A program made the position numbers and the translations under genes. A stretch of 64,000 nt of DNA. Origin: Paramarasmius palmivorus (Eukaryota > Basidiomycota > Agaricomycetes > Agaricales > Marasmiaceae). The DNA is taken from NCBI GenBank assembly GCA_037176845.1, contig JAYKXP010000068.1, positions 186,001 to 250,000 on the forward strand, read 5' to 3'. Under the pieces are notes generated by a model. The model was not told the origin of the DNA, searched no databases, and worked only from the letters and a program-made list of their open reading frames with translations. Below are positions 23,985-35,061 of the stretch, piece after piece; position 1 is the first letter of the stretch, and every line of letters begins with the position of its first letter.

Positions 23985-25677
23985 TTATTGCCTAACGCTT
24001 CCAGCTAGCCTCCTCGTTGCGTACACGCAACTGAACCACTCGAGTCGTTCACCGAACCAGGGAAGAAATTTCGCCTCTATACCAGAACAACCATCTACCT
24101 TGAGGGTACGGATGGGACGTGCTACAGGTTTGACGGCACCGTCTTCATCCGAATGATATCCATTAGTGGGGAGCCGGGAGTTCACAAGGCGAATTAATTG
24201 TCCTGTTCTAACATCTGGACATCGGGAGAGGTCAAGATGTTGCAGTAAGGGACACAGAATGTCATCTAACTGGGACGAAGCTAGTGCCTCTATAACCGGA
24301 TTGGAAATGGATGCGAGGTGATTGAGGGTAACCGACTTCAGGGCAGGGTTTGTAGAGAGCAACTCGATCAAGAGGTTGGATGAAAGCGCGCACCCTACGA
24401 TAGATAACTCTTCGATCGACCGAGAGCCACTATCAAGCAGTTTTGTCACGATTGTATCAATCGCGCCACCTCTGATGTAAATCTTCTTCAACGAAGGCAG
24501 CGTAAGGACTGTGAACACTGTCGGTGCACAAAATGATGAATCCAGCGTATGGAGATGTGGCAGCGTAAGGTCCGACTTGGGTCGACTGTCGAAGGTTTCT
24601 ACCATGCCTTCCAAGCACAACATCTCTAATAGCGGGTTTGATTCCAGCATTTTGTATAGATTGTCGAGGGTACCTATGCAAACCCGCCGTAATGTCAATG
24701 ATAACAGGGAGCGATACGAATTTGGAAATGGTAGGATAGCGCATGACCTTGTGCCTTCGACAGACAGGTGTTGTACTTTGGGACCCCAACAAACGATGAG
24801 ATGGATGGGATGGCATCGAGGCATGGTCTCCGCGGTATATCTGATGTCCACAGCCTCCAGGCGAGGCAAAAACTGGTTGATTTCTGGCTCCTCTGGAAAG
24901 TTGGCTATGTCGAGTTCCTCAATGCGTAAGATGCGTATATGCTCCCATTGGATACCTCTCAAGTGGCGGGGGTTCCAGTCGAGGTTACTGGTGAGTGGTT
25001 TGAGCAAACGAAGTTCGGTGATACGGCCTTTAGAACGCTGAATCCATTGGTCGCATTTTCGAACGGGGGAGTTCTTGGACAGAATAAGGGTCTGCCATAA
25101 TGAAGGTGTGCTGAGAGCGATATTTCGCCAATGCCGGCTTATACGTGTCAGTGCCAGGGCATTGTGAGGATCGTCATCGACCAGATACTGGAAAATTCCC
25201 GAAAGCAATTCGATAGGGAGGGTTCCAATATGATAAGTGCACCGGCGTCGCGTCTCTCGAACCTCGTTCTCCAAAGACTTTAAGGCATCGCGACTTCGTT
25301 GCTCGGTGGAAGATAGCTTTGTTTGAGCTACTACAAGGATCTTCTGAGCTTCTTCGAAACGTCGAATTCGGAGAAATAGCCGTGAAGCACGCACGTAGCT
25401 CTGCCATCGTGCTGGAGCTAGTTTAATGGCGATTTTTGCGTCCATGAGCGCCTCTTGTACCTTCCCCATCTTCTCATAGATTGCTGCACGAGAATCATAG
25501 ATAACATGTTGCTGATCACCGCCATCTTGGAGAGCCTGTCGAATGCAAGATGAGCGAACACCGTGACAATGACGAAGAGGAAAACCTTCTCACCTTGTTC
25601 ATAAACCCCAATGATTCCTCCCAACGCCCCTGCTTGAATGATACCACTGCTTGCTTGAAGTCTGTTTTCCATTCCAT
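23985..25677 (-). CDS. TPR/F-box/LRR protein resembling Pof3/Dia2
   Basis: Two exons, 25594-25677 and 23985-25535, give 544 aa. Residues 5-105 contain tetratricopeptide-like helices (DFKQAVVSFKQGRWEESLGF; YDSRAAIYEKMGKVQEALMD; YVRASRLFLRIRRFEEAQKI). An F-box spans about 131-178 (IGTLPIELLSGIFQYLVDDD ... STPSLWQTLIL), and the rest is LRR-like (RLEAVDIRY, LLSLTLRRVCIGTLDNLYKM, LLEMLCLEGM, SIEELSIVGCALSSNLLIEL, LLQHLDLSRC). TPR then F-box then LRR is the order of fission-yeast Pof3 and budding-yeast Dia2, SCF adaptors linked to replication-fork and genome-stability control. From domain order alone I infer the same class. No fork-binding residue was checked. The gene is intact, length close to the yeast proteins. 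Confidence 0.75.
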
Positions 25678-26018
25678 GGCTGCGAGTGAGGCCGGTGAGG
25701 GTATAACCCACAAAATTCCAACGCCGCGGCGGTAGCTAAGCACTGTTCAACCAGCCGGCAGGCGGCTCACTTGATCAGTGCCATTCATGATGCAGCATGA
25801 TTCCCGACCCGGACTCGGACTCTCGCTTCATTGTGACCGCTGTATAATCATTAATGTATATGATTGGCAGATAACACGATTGCTTATAGCCAATATCCGA
25901 CGTGGACCTCATCGCCTACTCCAGAAAGCTATCGTCGGCGAATGTATCTGGCGTTTATAACTTGTGATAGGTGTGATTCTAAGTACTACCCTAGTAAAGT
26001 TACTTACTCGTATAGCCA
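25678..26018. other. intergenic
   Basis: Upstream of the Pof3/Dia2-like gene. No feature recognised. Confidence 0.45.
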
Positions 26019-26890
26019 TCAACCTGACACGATCACGCGTACATAGTGAACTGCTAACCCCTCAAAAACAACAAAATGTGCAGGGCTAGCCAGGACTTGG
26101 TACGTTTCCTCCTCGTAGCCAACAAATTCCGCATCAAAGGCCGACCACCTCTGCCTGACCTTGATGTCGGTCTCCTTCCATATGCCGTATCTGCCTTCTG
26201 CTTTCACAAGCACTAAGTCATCTATTTGCTCCTCCGCAGCCTCTTTCGGGAGGTCTACGATGCTCGTCCACCCACTCCCCAATCCCTCCGTGCGTGGCCG
26301 AGCGTTCGGCCTGTTCCGCGATCATGAAAACCACTTTGGGCGTATATCATGCCGCCAAAGCTGAAAGCAATTCACGACCAGTGACTGCCCCAAATGTTAT
26401 TCTATGGCCAATACCTGGAGTGTGGCGGGGGTTTCAAAATTGACAATGAAACGATCTGATTAACGACTAGTCGAAGGTGAGTCAATCGCGGCATTTGCTG
26501 GGGGGATATTTCACCCACCAACCGGGACATGACCTCCAAATGGGACACTGGGAGGAATAATAAATGGATGAGTGGATTGTATATTTCGTTCCTCGTGCAT
26601 TCTGGTACGGATAGGACCGTCAACCTTTCCACCAACGGAGTAGTCCTCTCGAGCAAGGGCCCTGTAGTCTGGAGCGGAAACCCTTGCCGAAAGAGCGATC
26701 TACGTCCGGGGTAATGCAGAGTCGGAAACGCCGGAGACGACGGGGAAACGAGGATTTGTCCGCCTTCACAGATCCACAGCACCTTCACGAATTGCATTTG
26801 TGCTGGCAAGGTTTGGTCTAGCGTCTGCAACTCTGTGCGTTTCCGCAGCTTGATAGTATGGTAGAAGGACAGGGAGAGTCTGAATAGCAA
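26019..26890 (-). pseudogene. decayed LRR/F-box-family-like gene
   Basis: Upper part (26402-26890) reads KLRKRTELQTLDQTLPAQMQ, LVERLTVLSVPECTRNEIYN, FLPVSHLEVMSRLVGEISPQ and MPRLTHLRLVVNQIV, like LRRs of Agaricomycete F-box proteins. It ends at a stop near 26402. Lower pieces continue in other frames: YTPKVVFMIAEQAERSATHG, then GWTSIVDLPKEAAEEQIDDL and VRQRWSAFDAEFVGYEEETY to 26019. The blocks follow the order expected for one protein but need several frameshifts and cross a stop, and no F-box or start is found upstream. I call it a pseudogene. Confidence 0.5.
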
Positions 26891-27420
26891 ATTACATCGT
26901 CAGCATCCAGGTCCTTCCTCAGCCAGCCTCATGTCACACACCGCTCCGACAGCGCTCAGTTGAGCTTCAACAACCCCGTATAGCCCTGCACTGGATCCCT
27001 CAGCTCGGGTACGGCACTCTACAATTTCAGCAGCCTATCTGCACGAGCGCTGGCTCCCAGGAATTTGAAGTAGTATCACCGACGACATAGAGTTGCCATT
27101 ATTTCCATTGCCAGTTTACTTTGGGGCATGAAGTTAGAGTGGAAGGAGATATTTATGTGCTCAGAGTTCAGGCCTGAGCGCTGACGCTGGTTTCCGAGAC
27201 GATGATGCAATAGAAAGTGAGATGGGTATGTATATGGTTGGCAATCGTAGACTCACAGATTCACCACCAGGCCTATGACTAGCCATCCTAAACCCCGCCT
27301 ATAAACCCTGCGAGCATGTAGAATAAGAATTTCCTCGCCGTGTCTTTGCTGGTCAGGATAGAGGAGAAGAACTGATTGCTTGGGTGTGTATCAGGATCTG
27401 GCGATGATAGACAGAGGGAA
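26891..27420. other. no supported gene
   Basis: No coding frame stands out. 27258-27420 resembles 17991-18100 (shared bases around GTATCAGGATCTGGCGATGA), so part of it is a low-copy repeat. Confidence 0.4.
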
Positions 27421-27600
27421 ACGAATCTTCGGAAACAGTCCATCCTGAGCGCAATTCACTTTGACAGAAGATGAGTTCTCAAGTTTCCCATCGGATATTG
27501 GCTGCAAGCCATCCTGAGAGGGGACACCTTGAGTTCATTCGCCTGCCTAGTGGTCTGCGATGAAGCGGGTAATGGGTGTTATCGGTCAAGAAACAAGAAA
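27421..27600 (+). repeat. repeat family A, copy A3, left part
   Basis: Matches 10171-10350 (A1) and 46785-46965 (A2): AATCTTCGGAAACAGTCCAT onward to GTGTTATCGGTCAAG. The copy stops where a LINE piece is inserted and resumes at 28857. Confidence 0.85.
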
Positions 27601-28856
27601 CAACTATAAATTGACCGACTCCGCTAAATACATAGCTCAGGTAAATAACTGTAAACTACAGGTAAATACCTCGCCGGCTCTTCGTAACAATAAAGAACCA
27701 TAAATGATAATGTAACATATACGGTTTAAAGTAAAAATTATTGAGAAGTAATTCTGGAAAGGAAAGGAGGTAAATGTACTGTTTTCGTTCTCTCAGGCCT
27801 CATCCGCGACGGCGAAGTAACTCTCCGATATTCACCCCAAATCCGACCTGCCAACCGAATAGCAGCGACGTGCCAGGATTGAACGATTGCAGTGTGTGCA
27901 CGTTGGTTTGTAGAGAGGCTGTGCACAATGTTGGAAATGTTAGGCATGGAGCCCAGATAATAATGAGTGCGTCTCAATGGCCATATGTCAGTGTCGGCGA
28001 ACAGCTGAGATGACGCGGTAACGATGACGGCCTGTTCATCTTTTGTGAGATGGTAGGGCTGGCGTTGGACAAGAGAAGTAGTGGTAGAGACCAAGGAGTC
28101 CTTGGCATGGGCACGAAAATGCGCAAATCTCGGGCATTCCGTGAAGATATGATGAGTTGTTTCGAGTTCGGCACACCCAAAGGAGCACCAAGGAGATACA
28201 TTGCCAAAGCGCCTGAATTTGGTGAAATTTGTGTCAAGTTGAGATGAACGGGCATAGAGCTGAACGACAGCCGAATATGCCGAAGTCGCTCGAGTGTATG
28301 GATAGGTTGGGGGAGGTGTTAGATCATGGAGAGTGTGTAGGAGAGTGCTTGCTGGGCGGAAGGAGGCTTCATAAGCCGAACGATGTGCGAGTATATTCGA
28401 TATATAAAGGAACGGGTTAGATTCAATGTAGGAGTGAGTTTTAGAGAATAAGGTAAAATCATCCATGAAGAATGTAGGTAACGGTGCCGGCGGGGGGCGA
28501 GGGATTGAGCGATGAGCAGACGAGGCGATGCGATCTGCAAGATCATTCGCTCGAGCAGGCGGAGAAGTAGACGAGGTGTGAGAAGGAATGTGTTGTATTA
28601 AGAGTGGTGCTCTATGGTGACGACGATGTACAACGTCCATGATCCATCGATATAGGGCTCGCGCAGGGTTCGATGCCCAATTGTATGAGGGTAAATTAAG
28701 GGCATTGTTGAGATGGCGAACGGCATTCGAATTGTCGGAGTATATCACAGGTGAAGGGTTATCGGGGCGTGGAGTATCTCTTAACATCAGTATGGCTGTA
28801 AGAATCCCGTATACTTCAGCCAGTTGGTTATTGGCTGAGAGCGCGAATGCAGACAA
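27601..28856 (-). mobile_element. 5'-truncated LINE (non-LTR) insertion inside repeat A3
   Basis: The bases between 27601 and about 28856 are absent from copies A1, A2 and A4 at the same point, so they are an insertion. The insert codes on minus for an RNase H domain and zinc-knuckle tail (next entry), and its 5' side ends within the RNase H fold, as expected for a target-primed insertion that stopped early. The 3' end (low coordinates) has no poly(A) tract. In the minus sense it ends with TTTATAGTTGTTTCTTGTTT, a short repeat-like tail. The left flank AAGAAACAA and right flank AGACAACT could be an imperfect target duplication. I cannot fix its exact length. Confidence 0.8.
27738..28856 (-). 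pseudogene. LINE polyprotein C-terminus: RNase H and zinc-binding tail
   Basis: The 372-codon frame shows RNase H acidic residues: a Glu in NNQLAEVYGILTAILML, an Asp in VIYSDNSNAVRHLN, and a late Asp in PPARANDLADRIASSAH. The first catalytic Asp would lie upstream and is lost. A tail follows with SPWCSFGCAELETTHHIFTE then CPRF, a C..C..HH..C zinc pattern typical of Agaricomycete LINE proteins. The frame is open to the left junction at a TTG, with no proper start, so no translation of its own is expected. It would have processed the RNA:DNA hybrid during retrotransposition. The stop at 27738 looks natural. Confidence 0.8.
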
Positions 28857-29030
28857 CTCGGGCGCCTAAGCGCTTAAGCTCTTACCTGCCTACCACGACG
28901 GACCACGACCAGCACCAACTTCACTAGGCCAAGCTAGGCTCTAGAACAATCTATCGGTAATTGTAAGTATCGAGTATTACACTCCGATACCAATGCGCCT
29001 CACAATTCTCGCAGACAGTATGTGACACCG
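28857..29030 (+). repeat. repeat family A, copy A3, right part
   Basis: Resumes with CTCGGGCGCCTAAGCGCTTA and continues as in A2 (46965-47130) through TCTATCGGTAATTGTAAGTA to CTCGCAGACAGTATGTGAC. Confidence 0.85.
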
Positions 29031-29381
29031 GGATACATGGGAAAGACATGAGCCGAAGATTCACTCTTGTGACGCTCGCCTTCGAGCCTTTGCCTTGTCG
29101 TTCTTCCAACACAAAACCGGTCGTATCTTGCACTCCTGAACCCATACTCTACCATCCCTTTCTCTGTCGGACTGCATTTAGTGTGGGGATTCCTCTATCG
29201 AGGTTCAATCTTCAAGAACTTCAAACTCAAGCAAACAAAGCTTGCATGCTATGAACGCATGCGTTCACAAGCTTGATGTTCACACAAACGTCTATGGTTT
29301 AGCTATCAGCCTAATCGTCGACAGTTAATAAGTACTGGATCACGAATCATGTTTGCTAAGTACGAATCTCGGTAGTCAACA
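29031..29381. other. intergenic
   Basis: Between the repeat and the 3' end of the Dot1-like gene. Nothing recognised. Confidence 0.45.
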
Positions 29382-31011
29382 TTACTTCTTTCGATGTATA
29401 TAATAAGGACCCCCTTTGAAACACCAAGAAACTGATCCCTGTTCATACTCGTGTATCTCACTATGAAACTGTTTGCCTTCCGCGCTCTTTGATCATCGAA
29501 TGTCAGCATAGAACATAGAACCCTAGATGAATGACTCGTACTCACATTGAGGTGAAGTGGTCGGCCGGAACGAGTGAGTCCAGATCTTTCAAGGTGCGCC
29601 AATGTCACGACTACACTGGACTGCTTGATACTCGCACCCAGGAGATTGCGGAGGGACTGATTAGCTGTGGCCTGATTAGAGTCTACAGAGACTGATTAAA
29701 CATTTACTCACTAGAATCACCAAAGCGGTAGTTATTACATATGATCAGATCTGCCCGCTCCAGGATGGTGCGGATGCCTCTGTGAGTGAGGATATCTCCC
29801 TCAAAGACTGTCATCGACCCGAGAGTGATACCCCATATCCTACTTCGACACTCCATATCCTGCATTAGGTCCACAGCAATATTGGCCACCTCCTTCCTTA
29901 TCTCGATCCCATACACCGTGCACCCCGTGCATATGCTGATCTGCGTGAGCACGTTCCCGACTCCACATCCTAGATCGACGACAAGACTGTTGTTGTCAAG
30001 AGGGCAGTGATTTAGAATTTGCTGAATGAACTGTGGCATAATTTCTCCGTAAACTTCTTCAGAGAACGGCTTATAGCTGTGCTCTAAAAAGCGATTATGA
30101 GGTCTGATACACCGATCATAGCACTGTTGGACAATGAAGAGATGTAAATCGGGGGTACCGATGTTGTCAAATGTCAAACGGGCAAAGATCCTGTTCAGCT
30201 CTGCACCTGCCTCCTGCAATGACACGCGGTTACGTTTTTCAAGAGCATTTGATAGCTTCTCCTCGAGTGCCTGTCAGACATTCATTCAGTTTGTCGCGAA
30301 GAGAGAAAAGCGTGTAAAAGTACACTTCTTGCATCCAGCTGAATATCCTGTGAAACTGCACAGCTGTTTAGTTCTTATCTGCATCAATGTAATGAGATGT
30401 GACCTACATCCCAAGAAGAAAGATGCGGTCTGCAAGAAGTCCATTGTAGGGTTGTAGTCAAGCTTATCAACGGGAAGACACATAGGAAAGCTAGCGGAGA
30501 AAGCCTTACTTAGCGTCGTGAAAGGAAACGGAAAACAAAACCACGCCCACCTTTCACTCATATTCAATTGGGGTAGAGTGATAGTAACAATAGTAAATTG
30601 ACTGCACGCCTTTTCCAAGTCGCCAAGAGATTCGAGGGTCTCGTCGGGAAACACTGGTGGCTAGGTTCAGCTGGCATACGCTCACTTGGATAAAGACCTA
30701 CACGGGCGATATTTCGACAGTTTGTTCTGCACAACTTCTGACGGAGATAGCGGCGTCGAATAGCTTTCTATACGATAATGATACTGGGACAACTGTGGCT
30801 TCATTTTCCAGATCTCCCCAGGAGTGATAGGATGTGAGAATTCAATCCTAGCGTACGGTTCTGGGGAAGATGAGACTGAGTGGCCATTTTGTGGGTTCTG
30901 TAGACTCTGGAGGTGTACGCTGACAAATTTGCGGACCGATTGAGTCTTTTTGACGGCCGGGGCGCGTCTGCCTGTACTTGACTGTTGGGTCTTTGGATTC
31001 TCCTGCTTCAT
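29382..31011 (-). CDS. Dot1-like histone H3-K79 methyltransferase
   Basis: Exons that hold phase: 30702-31011, 30551-30653, 30482-30504, 30408-30429, 30326-30347, then from 30270 down to about 29720, then about 29665-29546, then 29382-29486. The exact junction near 29665-29720 is unsure (a 29- to 40-base intron). The methyltransferase core has the Dot1 D1 region (FSEEVYGEIMPQFIQQIL), the SAM-binding motif VVDLGCGVGNVLTQIS, the acidic post-I YGIEI, and the NNxxF-type motif ADLIICNNYRF. The C-terminus is WCFKGGPYYIHRKK. The basic/serine-rich N-terminus (TGRRAPAVKKTQSVRKFVSV) may contact nucleosomes. By family it would methylate H3 Lys79 in chromatin, using SAM. Three successive exons are only 22-23 bases. 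At about 420 aa it is short, and may be a paralogue. Confidence 0.8.
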
Positions 31012-32048
31012 CTTTTCACTACTATTTATGAGTAAGAATTCACCAAAAAAGACCTGTCACGCACCGGTATCTCCGAGAACGTTCAGCAGATGAAAGACGT
31101 CGACGTGGTCTGGCCAAATCCTGAGAGTAGTCAGTCATTTTGCTCGCGTTGTGCAAAAATAGCTCACCCTTTCATACTGCGGAAAGCGTGCCCTCTCTTC
31201 GGCTGAGGGATTCTAGAATCTCAGATCAGGAAACAGAAAACAGGGGGAAAAGAACATCTCGCATTGACGACCATTATTGGATGTACGAGCTTTGGTTGTC
31301 GTTGAGAAAGGTCAGAAACAAAATTTAAACAATGACAAATTCAGTCAGCTGATTAAAGACACACACACACACACACAGTGATATCACGTGACATGACGCT
31401 GTAATTGTTGGCGAATTGAGACATCTCCCTTTATCTACGCTAGATGGCGGTGAGGTATATCAAAAACATCAAACACTGGAGGCACATACACAATGATTGC
31501 TGCACTCCACACACAGATCACGCTAAGGTACCTCGCTTCCAAAGGATAAGCGGAAGTCGCCACTGAACACTGATCAAGAGTAGTAGAACGCACAGTAAAA
31601 GGATGCTATGACTGCTCGATTAAGATCCTAAGGTTGTTATGCAGACTTATGCAGGTCGGTGTGGAGCTGTGCTGCGAAGACCGTGAGACTGAGATATGCG
31701 AGCGCTCAGCGCTGGCGTCACGATTTGAGACAACTCACATGGTACCTAGTCCTGGACAGACGCTGCGAACACAGCCAATCAAAGTACTGCTCCGCCGGTA
31801 GGGTCGCGAGCCATCAAGGAGCGGCGGGAATCGGGCCTACATGATAAGTGTTAAGAATTATGGTATGTTCGCCCTACAACTACCCAGTGCCTACCCAATC
31901 TCATGAGGGCACAACCTACTCCTCGTCGGGCCTCGTGTCTCTGGCTCTATCGCCCGAAGAACCACTAACAGGAAGAGTCGGTTCACCGCAAAGGGGCGGG
32001 CATGGAAAAACCAGCTGAGCAGGACCAGAGGTAGCTACTCGTCGAGAC
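31012..32048. other. no supported gene; contains an (AC)n microsatellite
   Basis: Apart from the Dot1-like promoter side and the AC repeat at 31359-31377, no frame or RNA gene could be supported. Confidence 0.45.
31359..31377. repeat. (AC)n microsatellite
   Basis: Nine AC units and one extra base. Confidence 0.9.
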
Positions 32049-32220
32049 CACACTGGGGACAATTTCGCATAAGTCTGGGTTCTTTATACTGGACTTATAC
32101 AAGACTTATGCAAGGTCTAAGCATAAGTCATGCATAAGGTCCAAAAACTTGAATAAGTATAGCATAAGTCTTTACAGTAAAAAAAACCCCGAGACTTACG
32201 CTTTCTTGCCCCCAGTGTGG
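32049..32220. mobile_element. 172-bp MITE with about 30-bp terminal inverted repeats
   Basis: The left end CCACACTGGGGACAATTTCG and the reverse complement of the right end (CCACACTGGGGGCAAGAAAG) match, and the match continues into GCATAAGTCTGGG versus GCGTAAGTCTCGG. The interior repeats the octamer CATAAGTC or its reverse complement GACTTATG/GACTTATA at least six times, so the element can fold into nested hairpins. It has no open frame. It is therefore a non-autonomous DNA transposon. No clear target duplication is visible (flanks CGTCGAGA and CCATTCGA). Confidence 0.75.
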
Positions 32221-32904
32221 CCATTCGAGGTAGCTGCACTATCCTTTCCCTGACTCTAAGTCGGCATTGCTTCGGAGGAATATCGAGATCACCCCATAGA
32301 TTCCGTAGTAGTTACCTTTGAAACTTCGAAATCTGGATAGGCAGGGGACGAAAGCATTGTGTCCCATCCCACTCGATACTCTTATCCTTCCCTGACTTCG
32401 AGGGTCCGAACAGAAGCAGCAGTATATCCACGATATGCTAGTCCACCGGCGTGCCACCAATTCCATATCAAGAGAACAAACTAGATGGTATCTGACATTG
32501 GCGTGCTATGGCTAGCGAGTGAATATGAAATCGGAAAGATCTTTTCTTGCCATGTCTTGAAGGATGTTGGGCGGGAAGAATAGATGTATATTAGAGACGA
32601 AGATAGGCACTTGGAAATTCGTCCAAGAACAGCCGAATACGGAGTCCATTGATAGTGAGTCCGTAAATTACAGGAGGATGTAGGAGGACGTCCGTCAGAA
32701 TGGAAATCAACTAGTCTTGGGCTGAGTGGTGACGAAACTGAAGCTGGCAGTACAACTGAGTGATGAGAATGTCTGTGAGGATAGAGGATAACACACCTGA
32801 TTGTATCAGTCAGCAGTCGCAATATTCAGAATGTCACCGGTTCGGGCTCCTTCCCCGAAGAGAGTTTGGGTAGAGAAGATTCAAGTGTATGAGCATGAGT
32901 ATGA
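32221..32904. other. no supported gene
   Basis: Short open frames only, on minus (32239-32466, 32481-32822). Their composition shows no motif and no good start context. Confidence 0.4.
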
Positions 32905-33115
32905 CGAGAATCTTTGAAAATAGTCCATCCCCGACGCAATTTACGTTTGACAGAAGACGAGTTTTCGAGGTTCCTATCGGATATTGACTGCAAGCCATCC
33001 TGAGAGGGGACACCTTGAGTTCATTCGCCTGCTAGTGGTCTGCGATAAAGCGGGTAATGGATGTTATCGGTCAAGAGACAATTCAGGCGCCTAAGCTCTT
33101 ATCTCAGTCTGTGAA
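32905..33115 (+). repeat. repeat family A, copy A4, partial
   Basis: Diverged copy of the middle of A: GAGAATCTTTGAAAATAGTC through TATTGACTGCAAGCCATCCT to GTTATCGGTCAAGAGACAAT and CAGGCGCCTAAGCTCTTA. Confidence 0.8.
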
Positions 33116-35061
33116 GCTAGGCACCAGCAACCTCACTAGTGCGGTAAGGATACAATATTGTCTGGTTATCGGGCGGACAATACCTTTCATGCTTTTCCCA
33201 TTAGGCGATCTAGACACACTCAGGCTTGGTGGGTACTGTATACGTAGTCAATGACTGACTGAGAAACTTAAGGAAGGATCGTATTCAAAGGTGGCCTGAC
33301 AGAACCGTCGATGAGATGATTGCCGAGTGGTAAGTAGTCATAATGTAGGTGTCGGCTTATAGGGCGAGTAAAAAGAAGGCAGCGAAGGAATTCCCCCATT
33401 GCCTTCGGCTGGATTCAAACCAGCGTCACCAATACCTCACCGAGAACTGCAATTTTGTGAAGATTAATTTGTAACGTTCTCCCTACATCCCCTTTAGCTC
33501 CCAAAATTGACCAGCGTACTTTCGATATGTGAACACTCCTACATCAAATTTTTCTGTATTTTTATGACCAAAGATCCAGTTGCCAGAAAGATGCCGGGGC
33601 GCGAGCAGAGAAGTGCCAGAAAACGGGCGCTTATAACTCTCAGATGAAGCGCTTTGATGACGTAACCCTATCGTCCTTCCCTATGGGATTCCATGGTGGA
33701 TTTGCCTCGGGTGCTCCTCTACCTCGTTTTCTCTTTCACGATGCGTCGCTATGTATAGGGTGACAACAACCCGTGTCGAAAGAGAAGTTGTGGTGATGGT
33801 GGAGCGAGCATAGTTGCTCATAATCGCACAGGTAAGTTAACCTCCCTTGAATCGTGTACTCCTGCTCGCGGATGTCTTTTCTTCAGATACTGGCCAGTCA
33901 TGCTCGTCCTCTTTCCCCTTCACCACAGTTTTCAGTAGAAAGCTGACCATACTCCACCCTCAAGGCTCCAGGAACGGTCGCGTACTTCGGAGAACGTAGC
34001 TCTGCTCACCCGGTAACTTCTCCTAAAACTCTCTAAGAGCATGTGTTAAAGGACCTTGATAGGTTTCAATGGTGGCCTTATACCTGACCGCACACGTTTT
34101 AACATCAAAGAGATTGGAATCTGCACTTTTTGCAACGGTGCGCTGTCAATGTTGATGGCCATGTCGGCGTCTTGGGTATGTCGACCGTGACCACGGTCCT
34201 GTATTGTTTCTTTGTCGAACTGACGGGTCGTGTCCCAGGTACGCTAATATTGAAGCCTCGTTCGTCCGGGCATTACACAGTCTAGATTTCGTCTATACAG
34301 CTTTGCTTTGTACACCCTTCTGCGTGGAAGATCAAATTGCTCCTCTCATCCAGCCGGGTATGCCGACATTCGTGCCAACAATAGTCTTCGTGTCCGTACG
34401 GAAATCAGTCCATCTGACACGATGAAAAATTGATGCCGTTGAAGAGCATCGGTGAGCTACAAGGGTGAAAATGTTTGCTCCTGTACACCGAGAAATGAGA
34501 TGGAGCAGGTAAGAGTCACGTTTATTACTGTTTCATTAACTCAACAGACGTGACAGGTACTTATTCTTACAAGTCTGAATAGCTGAACAAATGTAGAGAC
34601 TGAGAACCGGACAAGGGTATGCAGCTACACCGTATATTTGATGCACAGGATGGAAGATCCTCCTAAAGTTTGGCTCATGCTCATTGACCCAATTTCGATC
34701 TCATTTTTTATTTTTATTTTTGTAATCGTTCTCCGTTGCACTTTCGTTTTTGGCGCTTAGTCGCCAGCGGCGTCTTTTGCGCTCGTCCTTGTCCTCGTCT
34801 ACTGAGCCTTTCCTTATCTTGCCCTAGGAAACTGAACCACCGACTCTAGTGTTCTCATCGAATGTGAGCATGGGATACTCACTTGTTCAAAGACCAAGTT
34901 TTGATGGCTTATCCTGATTAGTCGTCATCACCTCTTTGCCCTCCACTTCATCCAATCTCATACTCTATCCTTCATTCTCTACCCAATGGTCTCTCTAATC
35001 GTTGTGGTGTCCTCAGCTGCACTCAGAAACAAAGGTCTATCTCCACTCAACCAGCTTCTTG
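33116..35061. other. exon-like islands without a gene model
   Basis: On plus, NNPCRKRSCGDGGASIVAHN near 33757-33830 runs to a consensus donor (ACAG|GTAAGT). TGQSCSSSFPFTTVFS follows an acceptor near 33890, and FNGGLIPDRTRFNIKEIGIC near 34070-34135 is open. They could belong to one small cysteine-containing gene, but frames and phases do not join and no start was found. 33395-33425 looks faintly tRNA-like and was rejected. Nothing else seen. Confidence 0.3.

Noticed and set aside
24511..25041. 176-codon plus-strand open frame
   Set aside because: Antisense to the LRR part of the Pof3/Dia2-like gene, with no protein motif of its own.
32049..32220. CRISPR-like spacing of repeated octamers
   Set aside because: Repeats are in both orientations without equal spacers, inside inverted ends; this is a MITE, and the host is eukaryotic.
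33390..33430. tRNA-like T-arm (CTGGATTCAAACCAG) with a GCCGAGTGGT D-arm-like motif upstream
   Set aside because: The acceptor stem halves do not pair on either strand and the T-loop lacks the invariant bases.
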